Shown: positions 1-7,559, counted from the stretch's first letter. The stretch: 64,000 nt of DNA from Catelliglobosispora koreensis DSM 44566 (GCF_000379685.1 NZ_KB903249.1:352795-416794); one strand, 5' to 3'. Numbers and translations are program-made. Notes: generated from the sequence alone by a model not told the origin.

Positions 1-583
1 AGGTGCTCCCTCACGGGAACCAGCCGCAGGAAACCCCGGTGAGGGTGCAGACAGCCTGCTACGGGCGACCGCCAAAGGTGACGAGGCGGCCTTCGCCCGG
101 CTCTACGACCTTGTCGCAGGGCGGGTCTACGGCCTGATCCGGCGTGTTCTGCGCGACGCGGCACAGGCCGAGGAAGTCACGCAGGAGGTCATGGTGGAGG
201 TTTGGCGCACCGCAGGGCGGTTCGACCCGGCTCGTGGCACGGCCACGGCCTGGGTGTTCACCATCGCCCACCGCCGTGCCGTCGACCGCGTGCGCTCAGA
301 ACAGGCCGGCTCCGACCGCGTGCGAAGGCTGGTCCCGGAGCGGGAAGCCCAGCATGACGTGGTGGTCGAGGAGGCTACGGCCCGATTGGAACGCCAGCAG
401 GTGCGGCGGTGCCTGAAAACCTTGACCGAGTTGCAACGTGAGGCGATCACCCTGGCTTACTACGGCGGTTACACCTACAGCGAGGTGGCCCAGCTCCTCG
501 AAGCCGCCCTGCCCACGGTGAAGACCAGGATGCGCGACGGCCTGATCCGCCTGCGCGACTGTCTGGGGGTGAGCGTGGCATGA
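1..583 (+). CDS. sigK: ECF sigma factor SigK (5' end outside window)
   Basis: ECF (group 4) RNA polymerase sigma factor. The open frame runs from base 2 to the TGA at 581-583, giving 193 visible residues, close to the whole length of SigK proteins, so the start probably lies just outside the window. Region 2 is visible around residues 20-90 (AFARLYDLVAGRVYGLI, then AEEVTQEVMVEVW, WVFTIAHRRAVDRVR). Region 4 follows at about residues 130-185 (LTELQREAITLAYYGGYTYSEVAQLL, then LPTVKTRMRDGLIRLR, the helix-turn-helix). The assignment to SigK rests on the RskA-type gene downstream plus a fasciclin gene. An ATG at 191 is internal to region 2 and is not the start. The stop overlaps the next small ORF as ATGA at 580-583. 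Confidence 0.93.
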   Translation, partial: GAPSREPAAGNPGEGADSLLRATAKGDEAAFARLYDLVAGRVYGLIRRVLRDAAQAEEVTQEVMVEVWRTAGRFDPARGTATAWVFTIAHRRAVDRVRSEQAGSDRVRRLVPEREAQHDVVVEEATARLERQQVRRCLKTLTELQREAITLAYYGGYTYSEVAQLLEAALPTVKTRMRDGLIRLRDCLGVSVA

Positions 584-753
584 GCGAGGGCTTGCCCGAG
601 CGAATCGGGATTGCGGTGCGACTTGGGCTCCCGCGGCGAACGCGACCGAAGGGAGTGTTCGGCGTGGGTGCGGGCTTGCCCGAGCGAATCGGGATTGCAG
701 GGCGCTTAGTGCCTCGTGGCGAAGGCGACCGAAGGGAGGCTTCGGCATGAGCG
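577..753 (+). repeat. Two tandem 84-bp repeats between sigK and rskA
   Basis: Unit 1 (577-660) and unit 2 (661-743) are imperfect direct repeats. A 10-bp third copy, GGCATGAGCG, starts at 744, so the same decamer flanks the block at 577-586 and 744-753. Each unit holds a CCCGA-gcgaa-TCGGG hairpin (595-609 in unit 1) and a second stem whose arms differ between units yet stay paired: CTCCC/GGGAG (628-632 with 651-655) versus GCCTC/GAGGC (711-715 with 736-740). The last arm of unit 2 overlaps the rskA ribosome binding site GGGAGG (734-739). The block looks like a duplicated intercistronic element or an insertion in an ancestral ATGA junction. Confidence 0.85.
580..750 (+). CDS. 56-codon small ORF linking sigK and rskA
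   Basis: An ATG at 580 overlaps the sigK stop (ATGA), and this frame stays open until TGA at 748-750, which overlaps the rskA ATG at 747 (again ATGA). The peptide has 56 residues and contains the motif GLPERIGIA twice (residues 4-12 and 32-40) because it is encoded by the two tandem repeats. It is Arg/Gly-rich, with no membrane segment or recognised domain. A GTG at 664, preceded by GGGAG, could start a 28-residue form. Its likeliest role is to keep ribosomes moving from sigK to rskA rather than to make a functional protein; expression is not shown. Confidence 0.45.
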   Translation: MSEGLPERIGIAVRLGLPRRTRPKGVFGVGAGLPERIGIAGRLVPRGEGDRREASA

Positions 754-1478
754 CTCCAACGGATATTCATTCGCTCGCGGGGGCTTACGCCCTTCACGCA
801 CTGGACGCTGGCGAGCGGGAACTCTTCGACGACCACCTCGCCGGGTGTTCGGTGTGCCGCAACGAGGTCGCCGAGCTACGCGAGACAGCGGCCCGTCTGG
901 CCGACGACGCGTGGGAGATCCCTCCGCCACGGCTGCGCCAGCAAGTGCTAAACCAGATCGCGTCCACACGGCAGGCGTTGCCGCCGATGCGGCGTTCGTC
1001 GCGGCGTGGGCCGATGATTCGCCATCGCACACGGATGCTCGTCGCCGCGGGAGTGGCTGCGATCGTTGCGGCGGCAGGGGTTTACGCGGTGCAGGAGCTT
1101 CGCCTGCGCGATCAGCGCATCTCGGCGCACGCTGAGGCGCAGCGGATCGAAGCCGTGCTCACAGCGCCCGACGCGGTGCTGCGCACGAGCGCCGTCCAAG
1201 GTGGAGGAACGCTAACGATCGCCATGTCGCCGAGCCGCGACCAGGCTGTCATCATGCTTCGCGATGCCAAGACTCCAGACTGGAACAAGGTGTACCAGTT
1301 CTGGCTGATCCAGGGTGCCAACCCGAACCCCGCCGGGCATCTCGTGCGGGATCAGAACTCGGCCACCCGCGTCGTAAGCGGCGTTAGAGGGATGAACGTG
1401 CTGGGGCTGACGATGGAAGCACCCGGGGGCTCAGTGACCCCAAGTCTGCCGATTCTCGCCCAAATCCCGCTGACCTGA
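747..1478 (+). CDS. rskA: Anti-sigma-K factor RskA
   Basis: Single-pass membrane anti-sigma factor of 243 residues, expected to hold SigK at the membrane until regulated proteolysis. The N-terminal cytoplasmic domain has an HxxxCxxC zinc-type anti-sigma motif (H30, C34, C37; DDHLAGCSVC). One transmembrane helix lies near residues 92-112 (MLVAAGVAAIVAAAGVYAV). The extracytoplasmic part (about 115-243) is the RskA C-terminal domain, with the conserved YQFWLIQG stretch. The start is set by GGGAGG at 734-739 with 7-nt spacing. The gene is coupled to the small ORF above and co-oriented with sigK, the usual sigma/anti-sigma arrangement. Confidence 0.93.
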   Translation: MSAPTDIHSLAGAYALHALDAGERELFDDHLAGCSVCRNEVAELRETAARLADDAWEIPPPRLRQQVLNQIASTRQALPPMRRSSRRGPMIRHRTRMLVAAGVAAIVAAAGVYAVQELRLRDQRISAHAEAQRIEAVLTAPDAVLRTSAVQGGGTLTIAMSPSRDQAVIMLRDAKTPDWNKVYQFWLIQGANPNPAGHLVRDQNSATRVVSGVRGMNVLGLTMEAPGGSVTPSLPILAQIPLT

Positions 1479-1481
1479 CCG

Positions 1482-1522
1482 TTTTCCAGCCAGCCTCGTC
1501 TCGTGTGAGGTTGGCTGGAAAC
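1482..1522 (+). terminator. Long hairpin between rskA and the fasciclin gene
   Basis: The arm at 1482-1497 (TTTTCCAGCCAGCCTC) pairs with 1507-1522 (GAGGTTGGCTGGAAAC) across a loop of about 9 nt, with one G-T pair and one bulged T. No U tract follows. The 3' arm ends one base before the fasciclin ATG at 1523, so the structure can act as a terminator or attenuator for sigK-rskA, or as a translation block on the fasciclin mRNA. Confidence 0.7.
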
Positions 1523-2002
1523 ATGAAGCTGTTGCTGGTTCAGGTATTGCTGGCGTTGGCCGTAACAGATCCTTCGCCGTCGCCTTCTGAGCCCGTGTGC
1601 GTGCCACCGTCGGCGGCCAGTGTTCCAGCCGCGCAAGCGGTGGCCGAGCATCCGCAACTCAACATGTTCACCAAACTGGTCAGCCTTTCCGAACGCACCG
1701 AAGCTTTGAACGAGGCCCCGGCCGTCACCGTCTTCGCCCCAACAGACGCGGCGTTCGAGCGGCTAAATCCCGAGGATCTCGCCTCGATCCTGTCCGACAA
1801 CGTGACGCTGACGAATCTGCTGACCTATCACGTGGTGCCGCAAAACCTTGCGCCAGAACAGCTTCTGGGCACTCACCAAACGATGCAGGGCAGTTCGCTG
1901 ACGGTCACCGAAGATGGTCTCGTCAACGAAACTGCCCGCATCGTGTGTGAAGCTGTGCCCGCTACCAACGGCACGATCTATCTCATCGATGCCGTGCTAT
2001 GA
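1523..2002 (+). CDS. Secreted fasciclin (FAS1) domain protein
   Basis: A 159-residue exported protein with a short hydrophobic leader (KLLLVQVLLALAV) and a single FAS1 domain, the fold of mycobacterial MPT70/MPT83. FAS1 signatures are VTVFAPTDAAFERL, LTNLLTYHVVP and the terminal GTIYLIDAVL. Two cysteines (in PVCVPP and RIVCEAV) could form a disulfide. ATG 1523 is preferred; an in-frame GTG at 1505 lies inside the upstream hairpin and adds six residues. In Mycobacterium, SigK drives fasciclin genes, so placement directly after sigK-rskA suggests the same regulon. The 3' end overlaps the convergent FKBP gene by 6 bp. Confidence 0.9.
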   Translation: MKLLLVQVLLALAVTDPSPSPSEPVCVPPSAASVPAAQAVAEHPQLNMFTKLVSLSERTEALNEAPAVTVFAPTDAAFERLNPEDLASILSDNVTLTNLLTYHVVPQNLAPEQLLGTHQTMQGSSLTVTEDGLVNETARIVCEAVPATNGTIYLIDAVL

Positions 2003-2653
2003 CACCGACAGGACGTCGACGACGAAGCGAAGGGCCCCGGGCACCTGGCCGTTGTCGCCATAGGCCATCGCTGACGGGATGTCGAGCTGCACGCGGCTGC
2101 CCGCCTTGATGTTGAGAAGGCCTTGGTCCCAGCCCTTGATGACGCTGCCCTGCCCGAGAGTCACCTCGAAGGTCCGTGAGCTCTTCCAGGACGAGTCGAA
2201 CTCGGTGCCGTCCTTAAAGGACACTCCAACGTAGTTCACGACGATCTTCTTGCCCGCGGCCGAAACAGGGCCGGTGCCTTCGATGAGCGTGGTGACCTTC
2301 AGTTCGCTGACCGTGCCGGTGGGCTTTTCCACCACGGGCTTGGTCTTGAGCGCCTCATTGGCGCCCGCGGGCACGCCCGGGAACGGGGTCGCTGGGGCCG
2401 TCGCGGTCGGTGCGGCTGTCGGTTCCGACGTGGGTGTCGGGCTCGCGGTCGGGGTCGAGTCGACGAGGTTCTTGATGAACAGGCCGATCCCCACGAGGAC
2501 GCCGACCACCACGAGGATGATGAGCGCGTTCTTCCCCATGACTTTGCGACGGGCGATGGCGGCTTGACGGGCCCTGGCGGCCTTTGCCGCGTCCCGCTTC
2601 TCAGCCTTGGTCAGAACCTGTCCCGGCGGCGGGGTGAAAACGCGCTTACTCAT
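1997..2653 (-). CDS. Membrane-anchored FKBP-type peptidyl-prolyl isomerase
   Basis: 218 residues. A basic cytoplasmic N-terminus (residues 1-41) is followed by one transmembrane helix (ALIILVVVGVLVGIGLFI, about 43-60), a Thr/Pro/Ser/Ala linker (about 67-92) and a C-terminal FKBP domain (about 125-218). FKBP hallmarks are VNYVGVSFKDGTEFDSSW, GQGSVIKGWDQGL and IPSAMAYGDNGQVPG. It is expected to catalyse proline cis/trans isomerisation of exported proteins outside the membrane. The start ATG (2651-2653) is clear. It lies 39 bp downstream of the NicO gene on the same strand, so it may be read from that operon, but a separate folding role is equally possible. Confidence 0.92.
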   Translation of the reverse strand: MSKRVFTPPPGQVLTKAEKRDAAKAARARQAAIARRKVMGKNALIILVVVGVLVGIGLFIKNLVDSTPTASPTPTSEPTAAPTATAPATPFPGVPAGANEALKTKPVVEKPTGTVSELKVTTLIEGTGPVSAAGKKIVVNYVGVSFKDGTEFDSSWKSSRTFEVTLGQGSVIKGWDQGLLNIKAGSRVQLDIPSAMAYGDNGQVPGALRFVVDVLSVS

Positions 2654-2692
2654 GTCTGTAACTCCGTGATTGAGGGGCTGGCGGCCGCAACT

Positions 2693-4309
2693 TTATATCG
2701 CAGCGGCCGATCTCACCGCCAGAGCCACCCCGACCACCAGCACCAACGCACCCGTCGCACTCGGCGCCCGGGTGAGTAAACGCGCCAGCCACGTGAACCG
2801 GTCGCGCAACGAGAGCAACGTCAGCCCGGCGAGCGTCAGCGTGCCAGCCATGCCCAGCCCATAAGCGAGCACGAGCAAGATGCCAAACCCGGTGCGCCCC
2901 AGCGCGATCGAGCCCAAGAGAACGATCAGCGCCGATGGGCTCGGGACCAGGCCACCAGCCACCCCCAGCGCCGCCAGCATCCTCTTGCCCGGACGAACCT
3001 CCGTCCCGTGCCCGCCTCCAGCGCCACGATCGAGGCCCGAGCCAGCGTCGTGGCCGTGGGCATGCGCAGCCTGCCCGTGGCCGTGCGTCGCGTGTGCATG
3101 GCTGTGGGCGTGATGGCCGGGGTCGTGGTCGCGCCATGGATGGGCGTGCCGCACGAGGCCGTGGGTGTGGAGCCCGTGGCCGTGCGTCGCGTGTGCGTGG
3201 CTGTGGTCGTGTGCCGCGTGACCATGGGACGTATGGCTGTGTGGCGCGTTGCCATGGGATGCGCGGGCATGCGGCGTGTGGTCGTGACTGGCGCCGTGGT
3301 CGTGCGGCGCGTGGGTGTGCCGTGCGTGGGTGTGGGGGCTGGTGCCGTGGGGATGATGGTGGTGGTGGTGGTGCGGATGGTGGTGGGGGCGGCGGAGCAT
3401 GGTGATGCCGACGGCGACGATGACGGCGCCGCTGAGGAGGCCGAGCCAGCTGAGCACGGTTTCGCCTGCAAGCCACGTGGTGGTCGACAGCAGGAGTCCT
3501 AACGCGAGCACGCCGCCGGTGTGGGTGGCCGTGACGGTGGCGCCCACGATGAGCGCGTCGCGGCGACGGCCCGCTCGGCCGGCTAGATAGATCGCCATGA
3601 CGGTCTTGCCGTGGCCGGGCAAAGCGGCGTGAGCGGCCCCCAGCACCATCGAGAGCCCGATCGCCAGCAGTCCGACCCAGAGCGTCAGCTCGATGCCTGA
3701 GACGTTGTGCTGCAGCCACTGTTCCGCGCGCGTTAGCAGGCCAGGAGTGGCGATCGCGGCGGATTCCCCGAGGGCGGCTGTCCCGTTGCCGGGACGGACC
3801 GTCAACGTGGCTTCGCGAACATCGAGCGGGGAGTCCAGCTGTCCGTCGGGGTAACGGCGCAGGCCATCGGTGACGGACCGCGCTGGCAATCCGTCGACGG
3901 CCACTCCCGCCCCGCGGGCGGTCAGCTCTCGCCAGCCAACGCGTTCGGGCAGATGTCTGTTCGCGACGGTCACCTGAGTTGTACCGCTCAGGTCAGTTTG
4001 TGCGACCAGATCGCACGTGAACCGGCTCGTGCGTAAACCCGCGGCGCCTGGTTCTTCCGTGTGCGTGCTGGCCGTGATCTGCCAGGTCAGCCGCTTCCCG
4101 TCGACGGTGGTGACGAGATCGCGGGCGAAGTCCGCGCACGTGTTCGCGGCGTCAGCTTGGTGCTGCAGCGTTGGCAATTCAGCCAAGTCGAGCGTGGCGA
4201 CGGCACTGACCTTGTCGGGGTGCAACGTCAGCTCGGCCAGCTGATTGACGGAGAAGTTGCCGAGCGGATGGGCTGGTACGAGTGCCAGCGCCAGCAGAGC
4301 TTGGATCAT
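2693..4309 (-). CDS. NicO-family Ni/Co transporter with a His-rich loop
   Basis: 538 residues. A signal-like start (MIQALLALALVPAHPLGNFSVNQ) leads into an extracytoplasmic N-terminal domain of about 200 residues. NicO-type helices follow, with HAALPGHGKT and the helix TVTATHTGGVLALGLLL as the metal-transport signatures. Between the two helical halves lies a loop of about 115 residues containing roughly 46 histidines (HHHPHHHHHHHPHG, many HxH and HGHG repeats). This implies metal binding or sensing; nickel or cobalt efflux is the best guess, but direction and metal are inferred. The start at 4309 overlaps the TPR gene stop as ATGA. Longer open frame upstream is only the shadow of the TPR gene. 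Confidence 0.88.
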   Translation of the reverse strand: MIQALLALALVPAHPLGNFSVNQLAELTLHPDKVSAVATLDLAELPTLQHQADAANTCADFARDLVTTVDGKRLTWQITASTHTEEPGAAGLRTSRFTCDLVAQTDLSGTTQVTVANRHLPERVGWRELTARGAGVAVDGLPARSVTDGLRRYPDGQLDSPLDVREATLTVRPGNGTAALGESAAIATPGLLTRAEQWLQHNVSGIELTLWVGLLAIGLSMVLGAAHAALPGHGKTVMAIYLAGRAGRRRDALIVGATVTATHTGGVLALGLLLSTTTWLAGETVLSWLGLLSGAVIVAVGITMLRRPHHHPHHHHHHHPHGTSPHTHARHTHAPHDHGASHDHTPHARASHGNAPHSHTSHGHAAHDHSHAHATHGHGLHTHGLVRHAHPWRDHDPGHHAHSHAHATHGHGQAAHAHGHDAGSGLDRGAGGGHGTEVRPGKRMLAALGVAGGLVPSPSALIVLLGSIALGRTGFGILLVLAYGLGMAGTLTLAGLTLLSLRDRFTWLARLLTRAPSATGALVLVVGVALAVRSAAAI

Positions 4310-5592
4310 CGCAGGGACTCCTCGATCACGCGCAGATGAGACTGGTAGTCGCGGTGCTGAATGCCAAGCGACAGGGCCTGGCGGGCGAACCCGATGGCTT
4401 CTGCGTCGCGTCCGGCCAGGTGCAGCGACCAGCCGAGCAGATCGGCGACATCCGCGTGCTGGCGGCGCTGCCACTCGCGTTCGCACAGGCTGACAGCTTT
4501 GGCGAAGTCGCCGCGGGCGATGGCCACCTCGGCAGTGGCAAGGTCATCAAGTGACCCGGCATCAGCGAGCAACGCGAGCGCGGCGTCAGCGAGGGCGAGC
4601 TGCTGTTCACGTTCCGCGCCGGTCAGCAACGCCGCGTATTCGGCGAACAGCACCGGATCCGGCCGGGCCGACGTGAGCAGGGCATAGACCTGTCTCGCGC
4701 GGGATATCTGTCCAAGAGCGACGGACACTTTGGCCAGTCCGTGCCAGCCGGCCACGCCGCGTGCCGCGTCCAGCACGGGCAGCGATGCGAGATCCACATC
4801 CCGCAGGACGTGATCAACAGGCGGTTCGATCACGTCCCCCGGGCTGTGGATCAACGGCGCTGACGGCGCCGCTGGCGACCCTGCGGCGGACCGCGCAGGG
4901 CTTAAGGAGGCGATGGCTTGCAGGTAAGAGGCTTCGGCGGCGGGGAGGTTGCCGGAGTGGTAGTGCAGGTTGCCGAGTTGTTCGTGGACAAAGGCCGCCT
5001 GCGTGCCGTGGGCGTCGCGGAGAGCGCGGTGCCAGAGCGCGGTGGATTCCGCGACGCGGCCGTGCTGCTCGTGGTCGTAGGCCGCGCGGGACAGGGCGGG
5101 CAGTGAGGGGTCGAGGTCGAGCATCTGACGGACCGCCTCACTTGCTAATGCGGAACGTCCCAGCTGCGTCTGAGCGTCCGCGAGCACGCCGTAGGCGGGC
5201 GCGTGGTGCGGGTTAACGCTCAGCGCTTGCTGTGCCAGCGTGACGGCGCTCGCGAAGTCGTGCCGCGTGTTGGCCAGTGAGCCGAGACCGGTTAGGGCGC
5301 TGGAGTTGTCTGCCTGGTTCAGTTTGATTGACTGCTTCAATGCCGCCTCAGCCTTGTTGTAGAACGCCGGGTTGGCGGTCACGCGCGCCTGCTCCAGGTA
5401 GAGGTGGCCGAGTTGTGCCCACAGGGGCCAGTGCCCGGGGGTCCGGGTTAGGCGGTCCTGAATCTGGGCGATCGCGTTCGCCGGGGGCGGGCTCACCGAG
5501 TACCCACTAGGTGTGGGGGAAAGTGCCCCCAGCAGCAGGAGGAGGGCGGCGGCCGTGAGCCCCACGGCCGCCGTCGCCTTGATGTATTTCAT
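4306..5592 (-). CDS. Secreted/anchored TPR protein
   Basis: 428 residues from MKYIKATAAVG, with an N-terminal hydrophobic helix (AAVGLTAAALLLLLGALS) and tandem TPR-like helices at about residues 55-230 and 280-428 (for example DNSSALTGLGSLANTRHDFASA). The two TPR blocks are split by an Ala/Pro/Ser linker near residue 240. That linker includes about 20 residues (DVIEPPVDHVLRDVDL is the core) encoded by a palindromic DNA repeat at 4791-4853 that recurs at 16.6 kb. The gene is coupled by 4-bp overlaps to DUF4331 upstream and NicO downstream, suggesting a scaffold for those two. The exact partner is unknown. Confidence 0.82.
   Translation of the reverse strand: MKYIKATAAVGLTAAALLLLLGALSPTPSGYSVSPPPANAIAQIQDRLTRTPGHWPLWAQLGHLYLEQARVTANPAFYNKAEAALKQSIKLNQADNSSALTGLGSLANTRHDFASAVTLAQQALSVNPHHAPAYGVLADAQTQLGRSALASEAVRQMLDLDPSLPALSRAAYDHEQHGRVAESTALWHRALRDAHGTQAAFVHEQLGNLHYHSGNLPAAEASYLQAIASLSPARSAAGSPAAPSAPLIHSPGDVIEPPVDHVLRDVDLASLPVLDAARGVAGWHGLAKVSVALGQISRARQVYALLTSARPDPVLFAEYAALLTGAEREQQLALADAALALLADAGSLDDLATAEVAIARGDFAKAVSLCEREWQRRQHADVADLLGWSLHLAGRDAEAIGFARQALSLGIQHRDYQSHLRVIEESLR
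4791..4853. repeat. Palindromic repeat inside the TPR gene
   Basis: Nested inverted repeat: GATCCACATCCCG near the left end pairs imperfectly with CCGGGCTGTGGATC at the right end, and GGACGTGATC (4807-4816 region) pairs with GATCACGTCC. The central AACAGGCGGTT matches the loop of the larger palindrome at 16615-16720. It is in frame in the TPR gene and falls in a linker, so the protein tolerates it. It resembles a REP or MITE-like element; whether it is widespread needs the genome. Confidence 0.75.
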
Positions 5593-7085
5593 GAGTACGA
5601 CCGGCGGCGGCGCCACCAGCCGGCGAACAGCAGCAACCCCATGATCCCGGCCGCGCTAGCGGACAGGACGGCGACGGTGTCGCTGGTGTCCATGCTGGAC
5701 AGAGACGCTGGCGCGGTGCTCGGGCTGGCGGCGGGTCCGCCGGGAGCGCCGGCGGCACGGGTCGTGTTCGGCAGTGCGACGTAAGGGAACGTATTGCTGA
5801 ACGTGGTGTCGTTGGCATCCACGGCGTCGCCCTTGGCGAGAGCGTCGACGAGTTTGCCGGTTCGTGCCGCGCCGGCGAGGGCCTGCAAGCCGATGTCGAC
5901 CACGTCGTCGGTCAGGCGGCGGCCGTTGGGGAAGCCCTGGTTGTCGCCACCGAGCAGGCCAAGGCGGTTGGGCACGGCGGCTTGCGGTGTGCTCAGGTTA
6001 AGCCGCAGCATCTCCGACGGAATGATCTTCGCCTTGTTGATGTCGGCGTTGGCCGCCAGGTTGTTGAGGTCCGGCAGTCCGGTTAGGAAGATCGCCACCA
6101 GGTCATCGCGTGGAGTCGCGGGAGCGGGCAGCTTATAAATGGCTTCAAGCAGCGCTGGTACTTCGGGATTGGTCACCCGCTGCACCAGTTGCGGATTCTT
6201 GCTGTCCTGACTTGGCTTCGAGGCGTTGAAGCCGTCCTTGAGCCCGGCCGGCACGACGACCTCGTTGACGAGCGGGTTGCCCAGACGCGAAACCTGAACC
6301 GTTCCGTTGCCCTGTGCTTTAGTGCGCTCGGTGGTGGTCCAGATGCCGATGACCGGGTTCTTGGCGCCGTCTTCGTTGAGGGCGACGTCCTTGAACGGGA
6401 CCTCCAGCGCGATGGTGTTGACGTTGAATCCGGCGAGGGTGTCGTTGCCGACTTCGCTCAGATCGCCGCCGTAGAGCAGGTCGAACACGCGCAGGTCGAG
6501 GAAGAACGGGTCGTCGGCCTGTCCCGCGAACGTGCGCCAGCCGCCGGGGAGCGTGACGGTGGCCTGTTGCCTGAGCGTGCCGTAGTCCGGCATGGAGGCC
6601 GGGCCGACGCGACTGGGCGCGACGGGGACGCCGGTGACACGGGTCTTGAACGGTGCGCCGTTGAACGATGACTCGATGCTGTACGTCTGGCGGAACAGCA
6701 AGTTCTCGTCATCCAGTGAGGTCACGGGACCGTTGTTGTAGAGGAACGTGGAGCCGCCTCGCTTGTCGATGGTGGAGAACTGGAAGCGGAACCTCGCGTC
6801 GGCGTCACCATCGCCGTTGTTGTCGACATTGATGAGATAGGACGCGTCTGTCGCGAACGGATAGAAGGTGGGGCCGCCATCGGGTGCGCTAAACGGGGCC
6901 CAGTTGGCGATGAACGTGACGAAGCCCGGGCGGTCTGGGCTGACGAAGGCGTAAAGGTCGGTGTTGTCGGCCGCTGGATCGTTGGAGATGAGCGGCGCCT
7001 CACGATGGCTTGACGCTGTCGTGGCGACGGGGGCGAGGTGGTAGACCGCGGCGAGCAAAGCCGCGATGGCGAGAAGCTTTCTCAT
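5589..7085 (-). CDS. DUF4331 family cell-surface protein
   Basis: 498 residues. Signal peptide (MRKLLAIAALLAAVYHLAPVATTASS), then the DUF4331 start SSHREAPLISNDPAADNTDLYAFVSPDRPG, an extracytoplasmic beta-rich domain to about residue 450, a Pro/Ala/Ser linker, one C-terminal helix (VAVLSASAAGIMGLLLFAGWW) and a basic tail (RRRRSYS), that is, a surface-anchored topology. The start ATG at 7083-7085 has GAAGG 7 nt upstream. The biochemical role of DUF4331 is not established. The coupled TPR and NicO genes suggest a metal-related envelope function, which is inference. It is first in the three-gene operon. Confidence 0.88.
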   Translation of the reverse strand: MRKLLAIAALLAAVYHLAPVATTASSHREAPLISNDPAADNTDLYAFVSPDRPGFVTFIANWAPFSAPDGGPTFYPFATDASYLINVDNNGDGDADARFRFQFSTIDKRGGSTFLYNNGPVTSLDDENLLFRQTYSIESSFNGAPFKTRVTGVPVAPSRVGPASMPDYGTLRQQATVTLPGGWRTFAGQADDPFFLDLRVFDLLYGGDLSEVGNDTLAGFNVNTIALEVPFKDVALNEDGAKNPVIGIWTTTERTKAQGNGTVQVSRLGNPLVNEVVVPAGLKDGFNASKPSQDSKNPQLVQRVTNPEVPALLEAIYKLPAPATPRDDLVAIFLTGLPDLNNLAANADINKAKIIPSEMLRLNLSTPQAAVPNRLGLLGGDNQGFPNGRRLTDDVVDIGLQALAGAARTGKLVDALAKGDAVDANDTTFSNTFPYVALPNTTRAAGAPGGPAASPSTAPASLSSMDTSDTVAVLSASAAGIMGLLLFAGWWRRRRSYS

Positions 7086-7190
7086 GTGACGGCCTTCGTG
7101 ACCGTCCACTGCGGAGGATGGGCCAGTGTCAGATGGCTTACTCGAACCCATCCATAGCGTGTCCGGCTCCGAAAGGCTTAGCCTGAACGG

Positions 7191-7559
7191 GTGGCTTTTG
7201 ATGAGGCCATCGCCGCTTGCCTGCGCGACACCACCCCTGCCGCGCTGATTGCGCTCGGCCACATCGACGATCCGCGCGCGGTTGTTCTGTTGCTGCAATG
7301 TGTCCGGTTCCGCGATTGGCGGGTGCGGCTGATGGCTGTGCGATCACTGGCCGGGCACGATGATCCCGTTGCGGTGGCTGCTGTTGAGCGATCGTCCAAA
7401 GAGGACTGTTCGCTTCCGGTTCGCGTTGAGGCCGCGTTAGCGGTCTTCCGCCGCGACCGTGCGCGTGGGAAGACTTTGTTAACTTCGATGCTTGCTCATC
7501 CGCATGTCACGCCGTCGTTATCGGCGCTGATCAACGGGGCTTTGCGAGGTGAAACATAG
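7191..7559 (+). CDS. Small HEAT-repeat protein
   Basis: 122 residues starting at a GTG. Alpha-helical repeats resemble HEAT or PBS-lyase repeats (ALIALGHIDDPRAVVLLLQCV, then DWRVRLMAVRSLAGHDDPVAVAAVE, then LPVRVEAALAVFRRDRA). There is no signal peptide or membrane helix, so it is probably a cytoplasmic protein-interaction module. It is divergent from DUF4331 across 105 bp. No catalytic residues are seen and the partner is unknown. Confidence 0.75.
   Translation: MAFDEAIAACLRDTTPAALIALGHIDDPRAVVLLLQCVRFRDWRVRLMAVRSLAGHDDPVAVAAVERSSKEDCSLPVRVEAALAVFRRDRARGKTLLTSMLAHPHVTPSLSALINGALRGET

Noticed and set aside
2646-3719. Long Arg/His/Pro-rich frame in the region of the NicO His-rich loop
   Set aside because: It is a shadow of the repeat-rich loop; the NicO frame has the transporter motifs and this one has no domain.
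7148-7174. CCATCC and CCGAAA spaced like a SigK promoter in front of the HEAT-repeat gene
   Set aside because: The spacer is 15 bp, I cannot confirm the consensus, and no second copy was found near the fasciclin or DUF4331 starts.
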